Source: JAWXCE01 sp033764775
GTDB taxonomy: Bacteria; Pseudomonadota; Alphaproteobacteria; Rhizobiales; Rhodomicrobiaceae
DNA length: 64,000 bases
Assembly (NCBI GenBank): GCA_033764775.1
Contig: JANRIQ010000017.1
Coordinates: 1 to 64,000, forward strand
Direction of reading: 5' to 3'
Positions 50,292-59,373 of the stretch are shown one piece after another. How positions within the stretch are numbered: position 1 is the stretch's first letter; the number at the start of each line of letters is the position of its first letter. Position numbers and translations under genes: made by a program. Under the pieces are notes generated by a model. The model made no database searches, was not told where the DNA came from, and saw only the letters and a program-made list of their open reading frames with translations.

Positions 50292-50447
50292 CTAGTTCTT
50301 GCTCCTGTCCACCATCGCGCGCTCGACGATTCACGGCATCATGCCGCGCAGCTTAGCGCCTACCTCCTCGATCGGGCCCGCCTCGGACTTGGCGCGCATC
50401 GCCTTAAAGTTTATCTCACCAGCCTCGTTCTCGAGCGTTCGCTGCGC
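50292..50447 (-). pseudogene. Degenerate copy of the ilvC 3' end
   Basis: Reads on the minus strand as ENEAGEINFKAMRAKSEAGP, then IEEVGAKLRGMMP, an in-frame stop, IVERAMVDRSKN and the terminal stop. The intact ilvC at 51548-52567 ends in nearly the same 46 residues, with Trp (TGG) where this copy has TGA. Similarity fades above about 50447 and no upstream part of ilvC is present. It is therefore a relic of a partial duplication, 1,256 bases from the true gene end. Confidence 0.85.
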
Positions 50448-50837
50448 GCGGATCGGCCATCGAGAAGACGATCTGGTTTTTTCGTCTCCACAACCGCCGA
50501 TGTGCTTTTTTCGTCACCATTGAGGTTATTCTCAGGCAGGAGGGTTCAGACGCCGGCGAATCACATGTAATACATAAATGTCTAAGATTTTAGTTATAGG
50601 CCAACGCATGATTATTAAACGAAACCGGCCTAGCTATAGTTGCGTTGGTGTGTGCGCTTCCCGCAAAAGCCCCCAGCTTCCCTTTTTTTCGCTGTAAGCC
50701 AGGGCGAAAGTTTGTAACGCGGGCGCAACATAACTCCCTAAAATTTTGTCAAATTGGTATTGCGGGTTACTTGACGCAGCGGGGTGGTGTAGGATGAGTT
50801 TAATGTTACGTTTGAATTTACTTGGGGTAATTAAGAG
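50448..50837. other. Non-coding region before the porin gene
   Basis: About 390 bases of lower GC with no supported gene. It should hold the porin promoter; a TTGACG at about 50771 has no convincing -10 at 17 bases. The 186 bases to the left of the ilvC relic (50106-50291) likewise hold no gene I can support. Confidence 0.5.
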
Positions 50838-51491
50838 ATGAAACGTTTCACAGCTATACTCGGCGGCGCGCTCATGCTGGGCGCTACGCAAGCAAACGCG
50901 GCCGATATTTATCACAGCGGCGGCATGAAAGACGCGCCTGCGCCATACCACAGCTGGGCCGGGTTGTACGCGGGCCTGCATGCTGGGTACGCGTGGAGTG
51001 AGTACGGTGAAGGATTTAACTTTTTGAATGATGCCGATGGCTTCAGCGGCGGTGCGCAGATCGGCTATAACATTCAGCGCGGCATAATTGTGTTCGGCAT
51101 TGAAGGCGATTTCTCGCTTACCGACATCGGAAATAGAAGATTCGCATCTGAAGCGGAGACCGACTGGACCGCCAGCATCCGTGGCCGCTTGGGTGTCTCA
51201 ACTGATTGGGCGCTGTTCTACGCCACCGCCGGTGTCGCGTTTGCCGATGTTTACGCCGATGCAGGCGGCCCCTTTAAGGACGATGACACCCTAGTTGGTT
51301 ATGTCGTTGGTGCGGGGTTCGAGAAAATGGTTCGCGATAACATAAGCGTTCGCCTTGAATACCTTTACGCAGATTACGGCGATGAAGAACTCTTTAAAGC
51401 ACTTGCGGACGGCGATATCGACCTTGAAACGCATACCGTCCGTCTTGGCGTCAACTTCAAGATTGGCGACCGTCACGAAGCGCTGAAATAG
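50838..51491 (+). CDS. Omp25/Omp31-type outer-membrane beta-barrel protein
   Basis: A 217-aa protein with a signal peptide (MKRFTAILGGALMLGATQANA). The mature barrel shows WAGLYAGLHAGYAWSEYG near the N terminus, FSGGAQIGYNIQRGIIVFGI, TASIRGRLGVSTDWALFYAT and a C-terminal strand HTVRLGVNFKIG. This matches the small Omp25/Omp31 porin family common in Rhizobiales. Its base composition is lower in GC than its neighbours. It sits between the ilvC relic and the intact ilvC. Confidence 0.85.
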   Translation: MKRFTAILGGALMLGATQANAADIYHSGGMKDAPAPYHSWAGLYAGLHAGYAWSEYGEGFNFLNDADGFSGGAQIGYNIQRGIIVFGIEGDFSLTDIGNRRFASEAETDWTASIRGRLGVSTDWALFYATAGVAFADVYADAGGPFKDDDTLVGYVVGAGFEKMVRDNISVRLEYLYADYGDEELFKALADGDIDLETHTVRLGVNFKIGDRHEALK

Positions 51492-51519
51492 TCACCATCT
51501 CGTATGGAACAACGTACTG

Positions 51520-51545
51520 AAAAGGGAGCCGCTTGGCTCCCTTTT
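51520..51545. terminator. Bidirectional Rho-independent terminator
   Basis: A perfect 11-bp stem AAAAGGGAGCC / GGCTCCCTTTT with a GCTT loop lies between the convergent porin and ilvC genes. The A and T runs let it act in both directions. Confidence 0.88.
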
Positions 51546-51547
51546 GC

Positions 51548-52567
51548 TTAGTTCTTCGTCTTGTCCACCATCGCGCGCTCGGCGATCCACGGCATCATGC
51601 CGCGAAGCTTAGCGCCCACCTCCTCGATCGGATCAGCCTCGGACTTGGCCCGCATCGCCTTGAAGCTCGTCTGCCCGACCTTGTTCTCCAGCATCCAGTC
51701 CCGCGCGAAACGGCCGGTCTGGATGTCGGTCAGGATGTCCTTCATGCGCGCCTTCGTCTCGGGCGTCACCACGCGCGGGCCGCTGACATACTCGCCGTAT
51801 TCGGCCGTGTTCGAGACGGAATAGTTCATGTTGGCGATGCCGCCCTCATAGATGAGGTCGACGATCAGCTTCACCTCGTGCACGCACTCGAAATAGGCCA
51901 TCTCGGGCGAATAACCGGCTTCGACGAGCGTCTGGAAGCCGGCGCGCATCAGCTCGACGAGGCCGCCGCACAGTACCGCCTGCTCGCCGAACAGGTCGGT
52001 CTCGCATTCCTCCTTGAACGTCGTCTCGATGATGCCTGCGCGGCCGCCGCCGATGGCGCTCGCATAGGACAGAACCAACTCGTGCGCGTTGCCGCTCGCG
52101 TTCTTCGCCACCGCGATGAGGCACGGCACGCCCGCTCCGCGCTTGTACTCGGCGCGCACCGTATGCCCCGGGCCTTTCGGCGCGACCATGCCGATGTCGA
52201 GGTCGGCGCGCGGGGCGATGAGGTTGAAGTGGATGTTGAGGCCATGTGCGAACAAAAGCGCGGCGCCGTCCTTCATGTTGGCGTGCAGGTGATCGCGGTA
52301 GATGTCGCCCTGCAACTCGTCGGGGGTGAGCATCATCATCACGTCGGCCCATTTCGCGGCTTCTGAGACGCCCATCACGTTCAGGCCTTCGCCCTGCGCC
52401 TTCTTCGCACTGCCTGAGCCTTCGCGCAGGGCGACCACCACGTCTTTCGCGCCCGAGTCGCGCAGGTTCAGCGCGTGCGCATGCCCCTGGCTGCCATAGC
52501 CGATGACCGCGATTTTCTTGGCCTTGACGAGGTTGAGATCGGCGTCGCGATCATAATAGACACGCAT
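51548..52567 (-). CDS. ilvC: Ketol-acid reductoisomerase
   Basis: A 339-aa class I enzyme of valine, leucine and isoleucine synthesis. It has the NADPH motif IAVIGYGSQGHAHALNLRDS, VAPKGPGHTVRAEYKRGAGV, and Mg-binding acids in DLFGEQAVLCGG and ECVHEVKLIVDLIYEGG. Full length. Its last 46 codons are duplicated in degenerate form at 50292-50447. Confidence 0.96.
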   Translation of the reverse strand: MRVYYDRDADLNLVKAKKIAVIGYGSQGHAHALNLRDSGAKDVVVALREGSGSAKKAQGEGLNVMGVSEAAKWADVMMMLTPDELQGDIYRDHLHANMKDGAALLFAHGLNIHFNLIAPRADLDIGMVAPKGPGHTVRAEYKRGAGVPCLIAVAKNASGNAHELVLSYASAIGGGRAGIIETTFKEECETDLFGEQAVLCGGLVELMRAGFQTLVEAGYSPEMAYFECVHEVKLIVDLIYEGGIANMNYSVSNTAEYGEYVSGPRVVTPETKARMKDILTDIQTGRFARDWMLENKVGQTSFKAMRAKSEADPIEEVGAKLRGMMPWIAERAMVDKTKN

Positions 52568-52640
52568 CGTGATTTCCCTTTTCCGTTTATTATTCCAGCA
52601 TATTCATAGAAAACTTGACATGGCTTCGCAACCGTCCGCC

Positions 52641-53267
52641 TCACCGCGACGCGGTCGCCAGCGCCGCGCCGAAGCCGATGAACATGGCGCCGAGCGCGCG
52701 ACGCAGGTGCGCCATGCGCCGCTCCGACTGCAGGAAGCGCCGCACCCGCGCGCCCGCCGCCGCGATCATCAGGTGGTTGATGAAGCACATCACGGCGTAG
52801 GTGGTGGAGAGGATCGCAACCTGCGCGAAGGCCGGTTTCGCCGGATCAATGAATGGCGGGATCAGCGCGGCGAGGATGATGATCGCCTTCGGGTTCGTCA
52901 CCGAGACGAAAAACGCTTCCCAAAATAGCCGCCGCCGGGACTTCGCCAGCCCCGGGCCGCCGTCCGCCACCTCAAGCGCGCCCCGGTCGCGCCACACCTT
53001 CACGCCGAGCCAGATGAGGTACGCCGCGCCGATGACCTTCACGACGGTGAACGCCAGCGCCGACGCGGCCATGATCGCGGCGAGGCCGAACGCCACCGCG
53101 AAACCGACGAGCACCAGCCCGAACATGTTGCCAAGCGCGGAGAAGACGGTCGCGCGGCCGCCGTAGCGCAGCGTGTTCGACACCGCGAGCAGGATCGCCG
53201 GGCCGGGGCTTATGACCGGCACGATGCTGACGACCAGAAACACGAGCCAGGTTTCAAGGCTCATCAC
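52641..53267 (-). CDS. LysE family amino-acid exporter
   Basis: A 208-aa protein with six membrane segments and the LysE/RhtB motif PVISPGPAILLAVSNTLRYG near the N terminus; WEAFFVSVTNPKAIIILAAL is the second conserved loop. It overlaps ilvN by 4 bases, and lies between ilvN and ilvC, so export of a branched-chain amino acid or related compound is a reasonable guess. Confidence 0.88.
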   Translation of the reverse strand: MMSLETWLVFLVVSIVPVISPGPAILLAVSNTLRYGGRATVFSALGNMFGLVLVGFAVAFGLAAIMAASALAFTVVKVIGAAYLIWLGVKVWRDRGALEVADGGPGLAKSRRRLFWEAFFVSVTNPKAIIILAALIPPFIDPAKPAFAQVAILSTTYAVMCFINHLMIAAAGARVRRFLQSERRMAHLRRALGAMFIGFGAALATASR

Positions 53268-53779
53268 ATCGGCTCCGCGCCGCGGCTGATGGCGGCGACG
53301 CCGGTGCGGGCGACCTCGATGAGGCCGAGCTGCTGCATCAGCTTGATGAACGTCTCGATCTTGGAGACGCGGCCGGTTATTTCAAACACAAAATGCTCGG
53401 TGCCCGCGTCCACGATCTTGGCGCGGAACGCCTCAGCCAGCCGCAGCGCCTCCACGCGCTTGTCGCCCTTGCCAATGACCTTCAACAGCGCCAACTCGCG
53501 GGCGATAGGGTTGCCCTTGACCGTCAGGTCGGTGACGGTGCGCACGGGCACAAGCCGGTCGAGCTGGTTTTTGATCTGCTCGATCACCATCGGCGAGCCG
53601 GTCGTGACAATGGTGATGCGCGACAAGTGCGCCTCGTGCACCGTTTCGGAGACGGTGAGGCTGTCGATGTTGTAGGCGCGGCCTGAGAATGGACCGATGA
53701 CGCGAGCGAGCACGCCCGGCTCGTTGTCCACCAGCACCGAGAGCGTGTGCTGCTCGCGCGGCTCCTGCGCGGCGCTCAC
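53264..53779 (-). CDS. ilvN: Acetolactate synthase small (regulatory) subunit
   Basis: A 171-aa protein. The ACT domain begins HTLSVLVDNEPGVLARVIGP, FSGRAYNIDSLTVSETVHEA, and the C-terminal domain has FAFEITGRVSKIETF-like sequence (HFVFEITGRVSKIETFIKLM). It binds valine and activates the catalytic subunit. Overlaps the large-subunit gene by 4 bases. Confidence 0.95.
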   Translation of the reverse strand: MSAAQEPREQHTLSVLVDNEPGVLARVIGPFSGRAYNIDSLTVSETVHEAHLSRITIVTTGSPMVIEQIKNQLDRLVPVRTVTDLTVKGNPIARELALLKVIGKGDKRVEALRLAEAFRAKIVDAGTEHFVFEITGRVSKIETFIKLMQQLGLIEVARTGVAAISRGAEPM

Positions 53780-55539
53780 ACCATCACCTTGCCTTCCTCG
53801 GAAATCGCGTTCTCGATCTCCTCCTCGTCCGCATCGCCGAGCAGCATTTCATTGTGCGCGCGGCCCGACGGGATCATGGGGAAGCAGTTCGCCTCTTTCG
53901 CCACGCGGCAATCGAAGATGACCGGGCGGCGCGTGTCGATCATCTCCATAATCGCGTCATCGAGTTCGTCCGGCTTCTCGGCGCGGAGGCCGACGCCGCC
54001 ATACGCCTCGGCGAGCTTCACGAAATCTGGCAGCGCCTCCGAGTACGAGTGCGAGTAGCGCCCGCCGTGCAGCAACTCCTGCCACTGGCGCACCATGCCC
54101 ATGTATTCATTGTTGAGGATGAAGATCTTGATCGGCAGGTCATACTGGATCGCGGTTGACATTTCCTGCATCGTCATCTGCACCGAGGCCTCGCCCGCGA
54201 TGTCGATGACGAGCGCCTCCGGGTGCGCCATCTGCACGCCGCAGGCCGCCGGCAGACCGTAGCCCATGGTGCCGAGGCCGCCGGAGGTCATCCAGCGGTT
54301 CGGCTCCTCGAAGCGGTAGTATTGGGCGGCCCACATCTGGTGCTGGCCAACCTCGGTGGTGATGTAGGCGTCGCGGTCTTTCGTCAGCTCATAGAGCCGC
54401 TGCACGGCGTATTGCGGCATGATCATGTCGCGGCGCTGCTTGAACTTCAGGCAATCGCGCGCGCGCCATTCCTCGATCTGCGCCCACCAGCTTTTCAACG
54501 CTTTCTTGTCCAACTGCGGGGAGAGAGCCCGCCACACCCTCAGCATCTCCTCCAGCACATAGGCGCAGTCGCCGATGATGGGGATATCGACCTTGATGTT
54601 CTTGTTGATCGAGGACGGGTCGATATCGACGTGGATTTTCTTTGAGCCGGGCGAGAAGGCGTCGAGGCGCCCGGTGATGCGATCGTCGAAGCGCGCGCCG
54701 ATGTTGATCATCACGTCGCAGCCGTGCATGGCGAGGTTCGCCTCGTAGGTGCCGTGCATGCCGAGCATCCCGAGCCATTGCGGGTCGGAGGCCGGGTAGC
54801 AGCCGAGGCCCATGAGCGTCGAGGTGATCGGGTAGCCGGTCAGGCGCACGAACTCGCGCAGGAGTTTTGAGGCGTTCGGCCCCGCGTTCACCACGCCGCC
54901 GCCCGTATAGAACACGGGGCGCTTGGCCGAGGCGATCAGCTCAATCGCGTCGCGGATGGCCTGAGGATTGCCTTTCAGTTGCGGTCGATAGGTCTTGTGC
55001 TGCACCTTTGACGGCGGCACGTACTGCCCTTTCGCGAACTGAACATCCTTCGGAATATCGACGACAACGGGGCCGGGCCGGCCGCTGCGCGCCACGTAAA
55101 ACGCCTCGTGGAGCACGCGCGCAAGATCGTTCACGTCGCGGACGAGATAGTTGTGCTTGGTGCAAGGCCGCGTGATGCCGACCGTGTCGCACTCCTGGAA
55201 GGCGTCGTTGCCGATGAGGTGCGTCGCAACCTGCCCTGTGATGCACACCATGGGGATCGAGTCCATCAGCGCGTCGGCGAGCGGCGTCACAGCATTCGTC
55301 GCGCCCGGGCCGGAGGTGACGAGCATGACGCCGACCTTGCCGGTCGAGCGCGCGTAGCCCTCGGCCATGTGACCCGCGCCCTGCTCGTGCCTGACGAGGA
55401 TGTGGCGAATTTTCTCCTGCTTGAACAGCTCGTCATAAATCGGCAGGACGGCGCCGCCCGGATAGCCGAAGATGTGCTCGACCCCCTGATCGGCGAGAGC
55501 CTGCAAAACGATTTCCGCGCCTGTCATCACACGAGCCAT
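53776..55539 (-). CDS. ilvB: Acetolactate synthase large (catalytic) subunit
   Basis: A 587-aa ThDP enzyme. Catalytic Glu in YPGGAVLPIYDELF-RHEQGAGHMAEGYARS, GPGATNAVTPLADAL, and NNEYMGMVRQWQELLHGGRY. The ThDP/Mg motif, usually GDG or GDA, reads IDIAGEASVQMT here, with Glu for Asp. First step of branched-chain amino acid synthesis. Start at 55539; miaA stops 50 bases upstream on the same strand. Confidence 0.95.
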   Translation of the reverse strand: MARVMTGAEIVLQALADQGVEHIFGYPGGAVLPIYDELFKQEKIRHILVRHEQGAGHMAEGYARSTGKVGVMLVTSGPGATNAVTPLADALMDSIPMVCITGQVATHLIGNDAFQECDTVGITRPCTKHNYLVRDVNDLARVLHEAFYVARSGRPGPVVVDIPKDVQFAKGQYVPPSKVQHKTYRPQLKGNPQAIRDAIELIASAKRPVFYTGGGVVNAGPNASKLLREFVRLTGYPITSTLMGLGCYPASDPQWLGMLGMHGTYEANLAMHGCDVMINIGARFDDRITGRLDAFSPGSKKIHVDIDPSSINKNIKVDIPIIGDCAYVLEEMLRVWRALSPQLDKKALKSWWAQIEEWRARDCLKFKQRRDMIMPQYAVQRLYELTKDRDAYITTEVGQHQMWAAQYYRFEEPNRWMTSGGLGTMGYGLPAACGVQMAHPEALVIDIAGEASVQMTMQEMSTAIQYDLPIKIFILNNEYMGMVRQWQELLHGGRYSHSYSEALPDFVKLAEAYGGVGLRAEKPDELDDAIMEMIDTRRPVIFDCRVAKEANCFPMIPSGRAHNEMLLGDADEEEIENAISEEGKVMV

Positions 55540-55589
55540 AGCCGTTCCCGCAACTCACATTGGACATAAATTCGGCAAGAGCGGGAACT

Positions 55590-56537
55590 TTATGCGCGCA
55601 CGGCGCCCAAGTCAAGACGTTGAATAATGAGTTTATGTATTTCCTGCTTTGTTCTTTCCATTTGTTGCGCATCGAGACATGTCCACGACATGAAGTGTCC
55701 CCGCGCCCATGTCAGCTGCCGTTTTGCGTAGCGCCGTGTCTCGGTTTGGGCCGCCGCGATCGCCTCGGATAGACCCATTTCGCCGCGCGCATGCGCAATG
55801 AGCGGGCGCACGCCGATGGCGCGCATCGCGGGCGCATCGTCGGGCAGTCCGAGCCGCATCAGCGTCGCCGCCTCCGCCTGTCCGCCATGTGTCGCAATGT
55901 GCGCCATGCGTGCGTCAAGTCTGTCGCAGAGCGTCTCGCGGTCGAGCGTCGCGACGACCTTCACGCACGCGTCCGCGTCGAGCACGAGCCGCCCGCGCAG
56001 ACCCTGCCAGAAAGCGAGCGAGCGGCCGGTGGCGTCCAGCACCTCAAGCGCGCGGACGATGCGCTGCGTGTCGCCGGCCTGCAGCCGCGCCGCCATCTCC
56101 GGGTCGCGCGCCGCGAGTATGGGGTGAAGCGCCGCGCCCGCCTCCGCCGCCGCTCGCCAGCGTGCGCGAATGTCCGGGGGTATCTCCGGCACGGGCGACA
56201 GCCCTTCCAGCAGCGCCTTGAAGTACAGCCCCGTGCCGCCGACCACGACCGGCAACAGCCCAGCCTCCCGCGCCTCCGCGATGGCGGCCTCGGCATCGCC
56301 TAACCACCGCGCGACGGAGTACGGCTCGCCCGCGCTCACATGCCCGTAAAGCCGGTGCGGCGCGCTCGCCTCGTCCTCCGCGCTCGGCCGGGCCGTGATG
56401 ACGCGCAGCTCGGCGTAGACCTGCATCGAGTCCGCGTTGATGACCGCGCCGCCGAACACGTGCGCGACGTGGAGCGCCAGCGCCGACTTGCCCGCGCCCG
56501 TCGGCCCCGCGATCAGCACGGCGCTGAGGTTGCCCAT
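55590..56537 (-). CDS. miaA: tRNA dimethylallyltransferase
   Basis: A 315-aa protein. P-loop LIAGPTGAGKSALALHVAHV, INADSMQVYAELRVITARPS, HRLYGHVSAGEPYSVARWLG, VGGTGLYFKALLEGLSPVPE and, near the end, TRRYAKRQLTWARG. It adds the isoprenoid group to A37 of tRNAs reading UNN codons. In many alphaproteobacteria serB lies divergent to miaA; here a TPR gene lies between. Confidence 0.95.
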   Translation of the reverse strand: MGNLSAVLIAGPTGAGKSALALHVAHVFGGAVINADSMQVYAELRVITARPSAEDEASAPHRLYGHVSAGEPYSVARWLGDAEAAIAEAREAGLLPVVVGGTGLYFKALLEGLSPVPEIPPDIRARWRAAAEAGAALHPILAARDPEMAARLQAGDTQRIVRALEVLDATGRSLAFWQGLRGRLVLDADACVKVVATLDRETLCDRLDARMAHIATHGGQAEAATLMRLGLPDDAPAMRAIGVRPLIAHARGEMGLSEAIAAAQTETRRYAKRQLTWARGHFMSWTCLDAQQMERTKQEIHKLIIQRLDLGAVRA

Positions 56538-56603
56538 TGCTTTGCCTTTGCTGTGTCCCGTGCTACAAGCGCGCCGGTTATTTTAAGCATTTAGGGGCGC
56601 GCG

Positions 56604-57977
56604 ATGGAATTAGTCCAAGATTTTTGGCGCAGGCTTTTCGCCGGAGACCCGAAAGCTGTAGCGTCACTTACCGTTGCAGGTTTGGCCGCCGGGGTTATCT
56701 TTTGGCTTTTTCCAGTTCCGAATGATTTGTCAGAACGCGACATTGAACGTATTCGACAGGCTGTAGCACAACAAATTGACCAACGCGCACCCAAGGGTGA
56801 CCGGCTTGATCGTGATCAGACGGCTGGCCTAGAGAAGGACATAAACGCCGCGATTACCACGCTGGCCGAAGCGGGCAAAAAATCGGCCCTTGAGTCACTT
56901 GGCCGTGGAGAGGTAGGCGCGGCTGACAAGGTGCTCGCGGACAAGATCGCCAAGATCGAGGTCACCCGGGCGGGCGCGGCGAAGCAGCAGGCAATGCTTT
57001 ACCGGCAGCGCGGCGCACTGGCGTTCCTTAACGATACGCAGGTGGCGCTGCGTTATTACACTAAAGCGACGGAGCTCGACCCAGGCGACCCTGACGGCTG
57101 GAGAGGACTGGGGATATCACAGTTTCGCATCGGCGAACTTGAGACGGCAGTTAAGTCTTTCGAGCGCGTATTAGCGCTCGGTAGAAACTTAAATGACTTG
57201 GCTGTTCAAGCCGCTGCGATCCGCGGTATGGGCGTTATTCAGGTAATGCGCAGCGATTTCGATGTGGCGGAGGCACTGTTTAAAAAGTCTCTTGCCATCG
57301 AAGAAAAATTGAACCGCAATGAGGGTATCGCAAGCAACTACAGTAATCTCGGCGCGATCCATGCAAAACGCGGCAACCTCGACGCGGCAGAGTCGATGTT
57401 TAAAAAGTCACTCGCTATCGATGAGCAGTTGGGACACAAGGAGGGAATGGCCGGCAGCTTTAACAATCTCGCCTTGATTTATTACACTCGTGGCGATCTC
57501 GACGCTGCGGAAGCGTTGATAAAGAAGTCGCTAGTAATCAATGAGCAGTTGGGCAGCAACCAGGACATCGCCAACAACTATGGCAATCTCGGAATAGTGC
57601 TTACCAAACGCGGCGATCTCGAAGGCGCTGAGGCCATGTATCGCAGGGCATTCGTTATTGAAGAGGCTCTAGGGCGCAAAGAGGGTATGGCGAACACTTA
57701 CGGCAACCTCGGCGTGGTGCTCTACAAGCGCGGCGATCTAGACGGCTCCGAGGCTATGTATCGCAAGTCACTGGCCATTGAGGAGGCGCTAGGCCGCAAG
57801 GAGGGTATGGCGAACACTTACGGCAATCTCGGTTTGGTCGCCAAACAGCGAGGCGACATGGCTGAGGCCTGCGCCCTCTGGCGCAAGGCGCGGGACGTGT
57901 TCCGTCCGCTCGGCATACACCATCAAGTAGCTAAGCACGAAAGCTGGATGCGCGAGGCGGGCTGCCCGAATGCCTGA
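56604..57977 (+). CDS. Membrane-anchored TPR-repeat protein
   Basis: A 457-aa protein. Residues 17-36 form one membrane segment (SLTVAGLAAGVIFWLFPVPN), residues 45-125 a coiled coil-like linker, and residues about 130-440 tetratricopeptide repeats. From about 204 on these are regular 40-residue units of kinesin-light-chain type (NLGxxxxKRGDLxxAEAMYxxSL). The last 8 bases overlap serB. GC is lower than in miaA and serB, which suggests insertion into a conserved pair. Probably a scaffold; partner unknown. Confidence 0.82.
   Translation: MELVQDFWRRLFAGDPKAVASLTVAGLAAGVIFWLFPVPNDLSERDIERIRQAVAQQIDQRAPKGDRLDRDQTAGLEKDINAAITTLAEAGKKSALESLGRGEVGAADKVLADKIAKIEVTRAGAAKQQAMLYRQRGALAFLNDTQVALRYYTKATELDPGDPDGWRGLGISQFRIGELETAVKSFERVLALGRNLNDLAVQAAAIRGMGVIQVMRSDFDVAEALFKKSLAIEEKLNRNEGIASNYSNLGAIHAKRGNLDAAESMFKKSLAIDEQLGHKEGMAGSFNNLALIYYTRGDLDAAEALIKKSLVINEQLGSNQDIANNYGNLGIVLTKRGDLEGAEAMYRRAFVIEEALGRKEGMANTYGNLGVVLYKRGDLDGSEAMYRKSLAIEEALGRKEGMANTYGNLGLVAKQRGDMAEACALWRKARDVFRPLGIHHQVAKHESWMREAGCPNA
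57213..57930 (+). repeat. 120-base repeats encoding TPR units
   Basis: Five to six direct repeats with a 120-base period. The two nearest the 3' end share long identical stretches (for example GAGGGTATGGCGAACACTTA at both ends of the unit), pointing to recent copying. Confidence 0.75.
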
Positions 57978-58854
57978 CGCGGCCTTCGCCCTAACTCTCA
58001 TCGCGGCGCCGGGGTCGGCGGAGGTTTTGCGCGAGGCGGCGGCGCGGGTGCAAGTCATCGCGCCGGGCGAGCCGACATGGCTGGCTGAGGGCGAAGCGCT
58101 CGATATCGCTTTCGTCAGATCCGAACCGCTCGACGCTCTCCGGCGCGCCGCGCTCGACGCCGTCGCGGGCCTGCCCGTCGATGCCGTCATCCAGCCCGCC
58201 GCCGGCCGCCGCAAACGCCTGCTCGTCGCTGACATGGACTCGACCGTCATCGAGCAGGAGTGCATCGACGAGATGGCCGCGCTGATGGGCGCGGGCGCGC
58301 AGGTCGCCGCCATCACCGAGCGGGCCATGCGCGGCGAACTGGATTTTGAGGCCGCGCTCGCCGCACGCCTCAAGATGCTTCGCGGCTTCGGCCCGGAGCA
58401 TGTGGAGGCGGTGCTCGCCCGCGTCACGCTCACGCCGGGCGCTGAGACGCTCGCCGCAACGATGCGCGCGAACGGCGGCGCCTGCGTGCTCGTCTCCGGA
58501 GGGTTCACGGCGTTCACCGCGCCGGTCGCAGCGCGCGTTGGTTTCGACGCGCATCACGGCAACACGCTCATCTTCCACACGGAGGGGCTGGAGGTCGCGC
58601 GGCCGATCCTTGGGCGCGAGGCGAAGGCGGGATGGCTGGCGCGGGAGGCGGCGGCGCGGGGGCTGACGCTCGCCGAGACGATGGCGGTCGGCGACGGCGC
58701 GAATGATCTCGCCATGCTGGGCGCGGCAGGCCTTGGCGTGGCGTTCCGGGCGAAACCGGCGGTCGCGGAGGCGGCGGACGTCTCCATCGCCCGGGGCGAC
58801 CTCACCGCCCTGCTCTATCTGCAGGGGTATCGGCGTCAGGATTTCGCGCAATGA
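57970..58854 (+). CDS. serB: Phosphoserine phosphatase
   Basis: A 294-aa HAD-superfamily enzyme. LLVADMDSTVIEQECIDEMA is motif I with the nucleophile Asp, VLVSGGFTAFTAPVAARVGF is motif II, and ETMAVGDGANDLAMLGAAGL is motif III/IV. The N-terminal 75 residues are a short regulatory part. It catalyses the last step of serine synthesis. Its start overlaps the TPR gene by 8 bases; a terminator follows. Confidence 0.94.
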   Translation: MPDAAFALTLIAAPGSAEVLREAAARVQVIAPGEPTWLAEGEALDIAFVRSEPLDALRRAALDAVAGLPVDAVIQPAAGRRKRLLVADMDSTVIEQECIDEMAALMGAGAQVAAITERAMRGELDFEAALAARLKMLRGFGPEHVEAVLARVTLTPGAETLAATMRANGGACVLVSGGFTAFTAPVAARVGFDAHHGNTLIFHTEGLEVARPILGREAKAGWLAREAAARGLTLAETMAVGDGANDLAMLGAAGLGVAFRAKPAVAEAADVSIARGDLTALLYLQGYRRQDFAQ

Positions 58855-58882
58855 AAAAGCCCCGCCGCAGGGCGAGGCTTTT
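58855..58882. terminator. Terminator after serB
   Basis: AAAAGCCCCGCC-GCAG-GGCGAGGCTTTT: a 12-bp stem with one mismatch and a 4-base loop immediately after the serB stop, between convergent genes. Confidence 0.75.
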
Positions 58883-58905
58883 CGCTTCAGCGAAGCAAGC
58901 GGTGC

Positions 58906-59373
58906 TTAACCGTCCACTTTGGGAAGGTTTTTCAACTCATCCTTCGTCAGCGTGGTGACGAGTTTGCCGTTGCGCATGGAGATCTGCTCGGGCGTCAGCT
59001 TCACGCGCGTCTCGCCGAAGCCGAGAAAACCGCCGATGTCGGCGTGGATTTCCTGCGTGGCGCCGGACGACGGCGTGACTTTCGCCACCTCGCCCACATT
59101 GTCGCCGTCAGCCGTTTCAATTTCCATGCCGACCCATTTGGAACGATCCTCAGTCGGGATGATCGCGCCTTCGCTATCGCGCGAGATCACAGCTTGCCCA
59201 GACGGCGACACCTCGGTGCGCGGCGCAGGCTGGGCTTGTGGCGCGGGGGCCGGCTGGGTTTGCGGAGCCGGGGCCGGTTGCGCGGCCGGATTGGCGTCCT
59301 GTTGAGCGTGCGACGCCGACGCGCCGAGAAGGAGCGCGGCCGCCGACGCGCCGAACATGCGAATGAGTTTCAT
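58906..59373 (-). CDS. Secreted PRC-barrel domain protein
   Basis: A 155-aa protein with a signal peptide (MKLIRMFGASAAALLLGASA, cleaved after ASHAQ), a Pro/Ala/Gln-rich repeat (APAPQTQPAPAPQAQPAP) and a PRC-barrel (KWVGMEIETADGDNVGEVAK, FLGFGETRVKLTPEQI). PRC-barrel proteins of this type are common in the alphaproteobacterial periplasm; their role is unclear. Confidence 0.8.
   Translation of the reverse strand: MKLIRMFGASAAALLLGASASHAQQDANPAAQPAPAPQTQPAPAPQAQPAPRTEVSPSGQAVISRDSEGAIIPTEDRSKWVGMEIETADGDNVGEVAKVTPSSGATQEIHADIGGFLGFGETRVKLTPEQISMRNGKLVTTLTKDELKNLPKVDG

Noticed and set aside
55544..55588. Attenuator-like hairpin before ilvB
   Set aside because: An 8-bp inverted repeat with a 29-base loop exists, but there is no leader peptide rich in branched-chain codons, no T tract and no alternative pairing that I can see.
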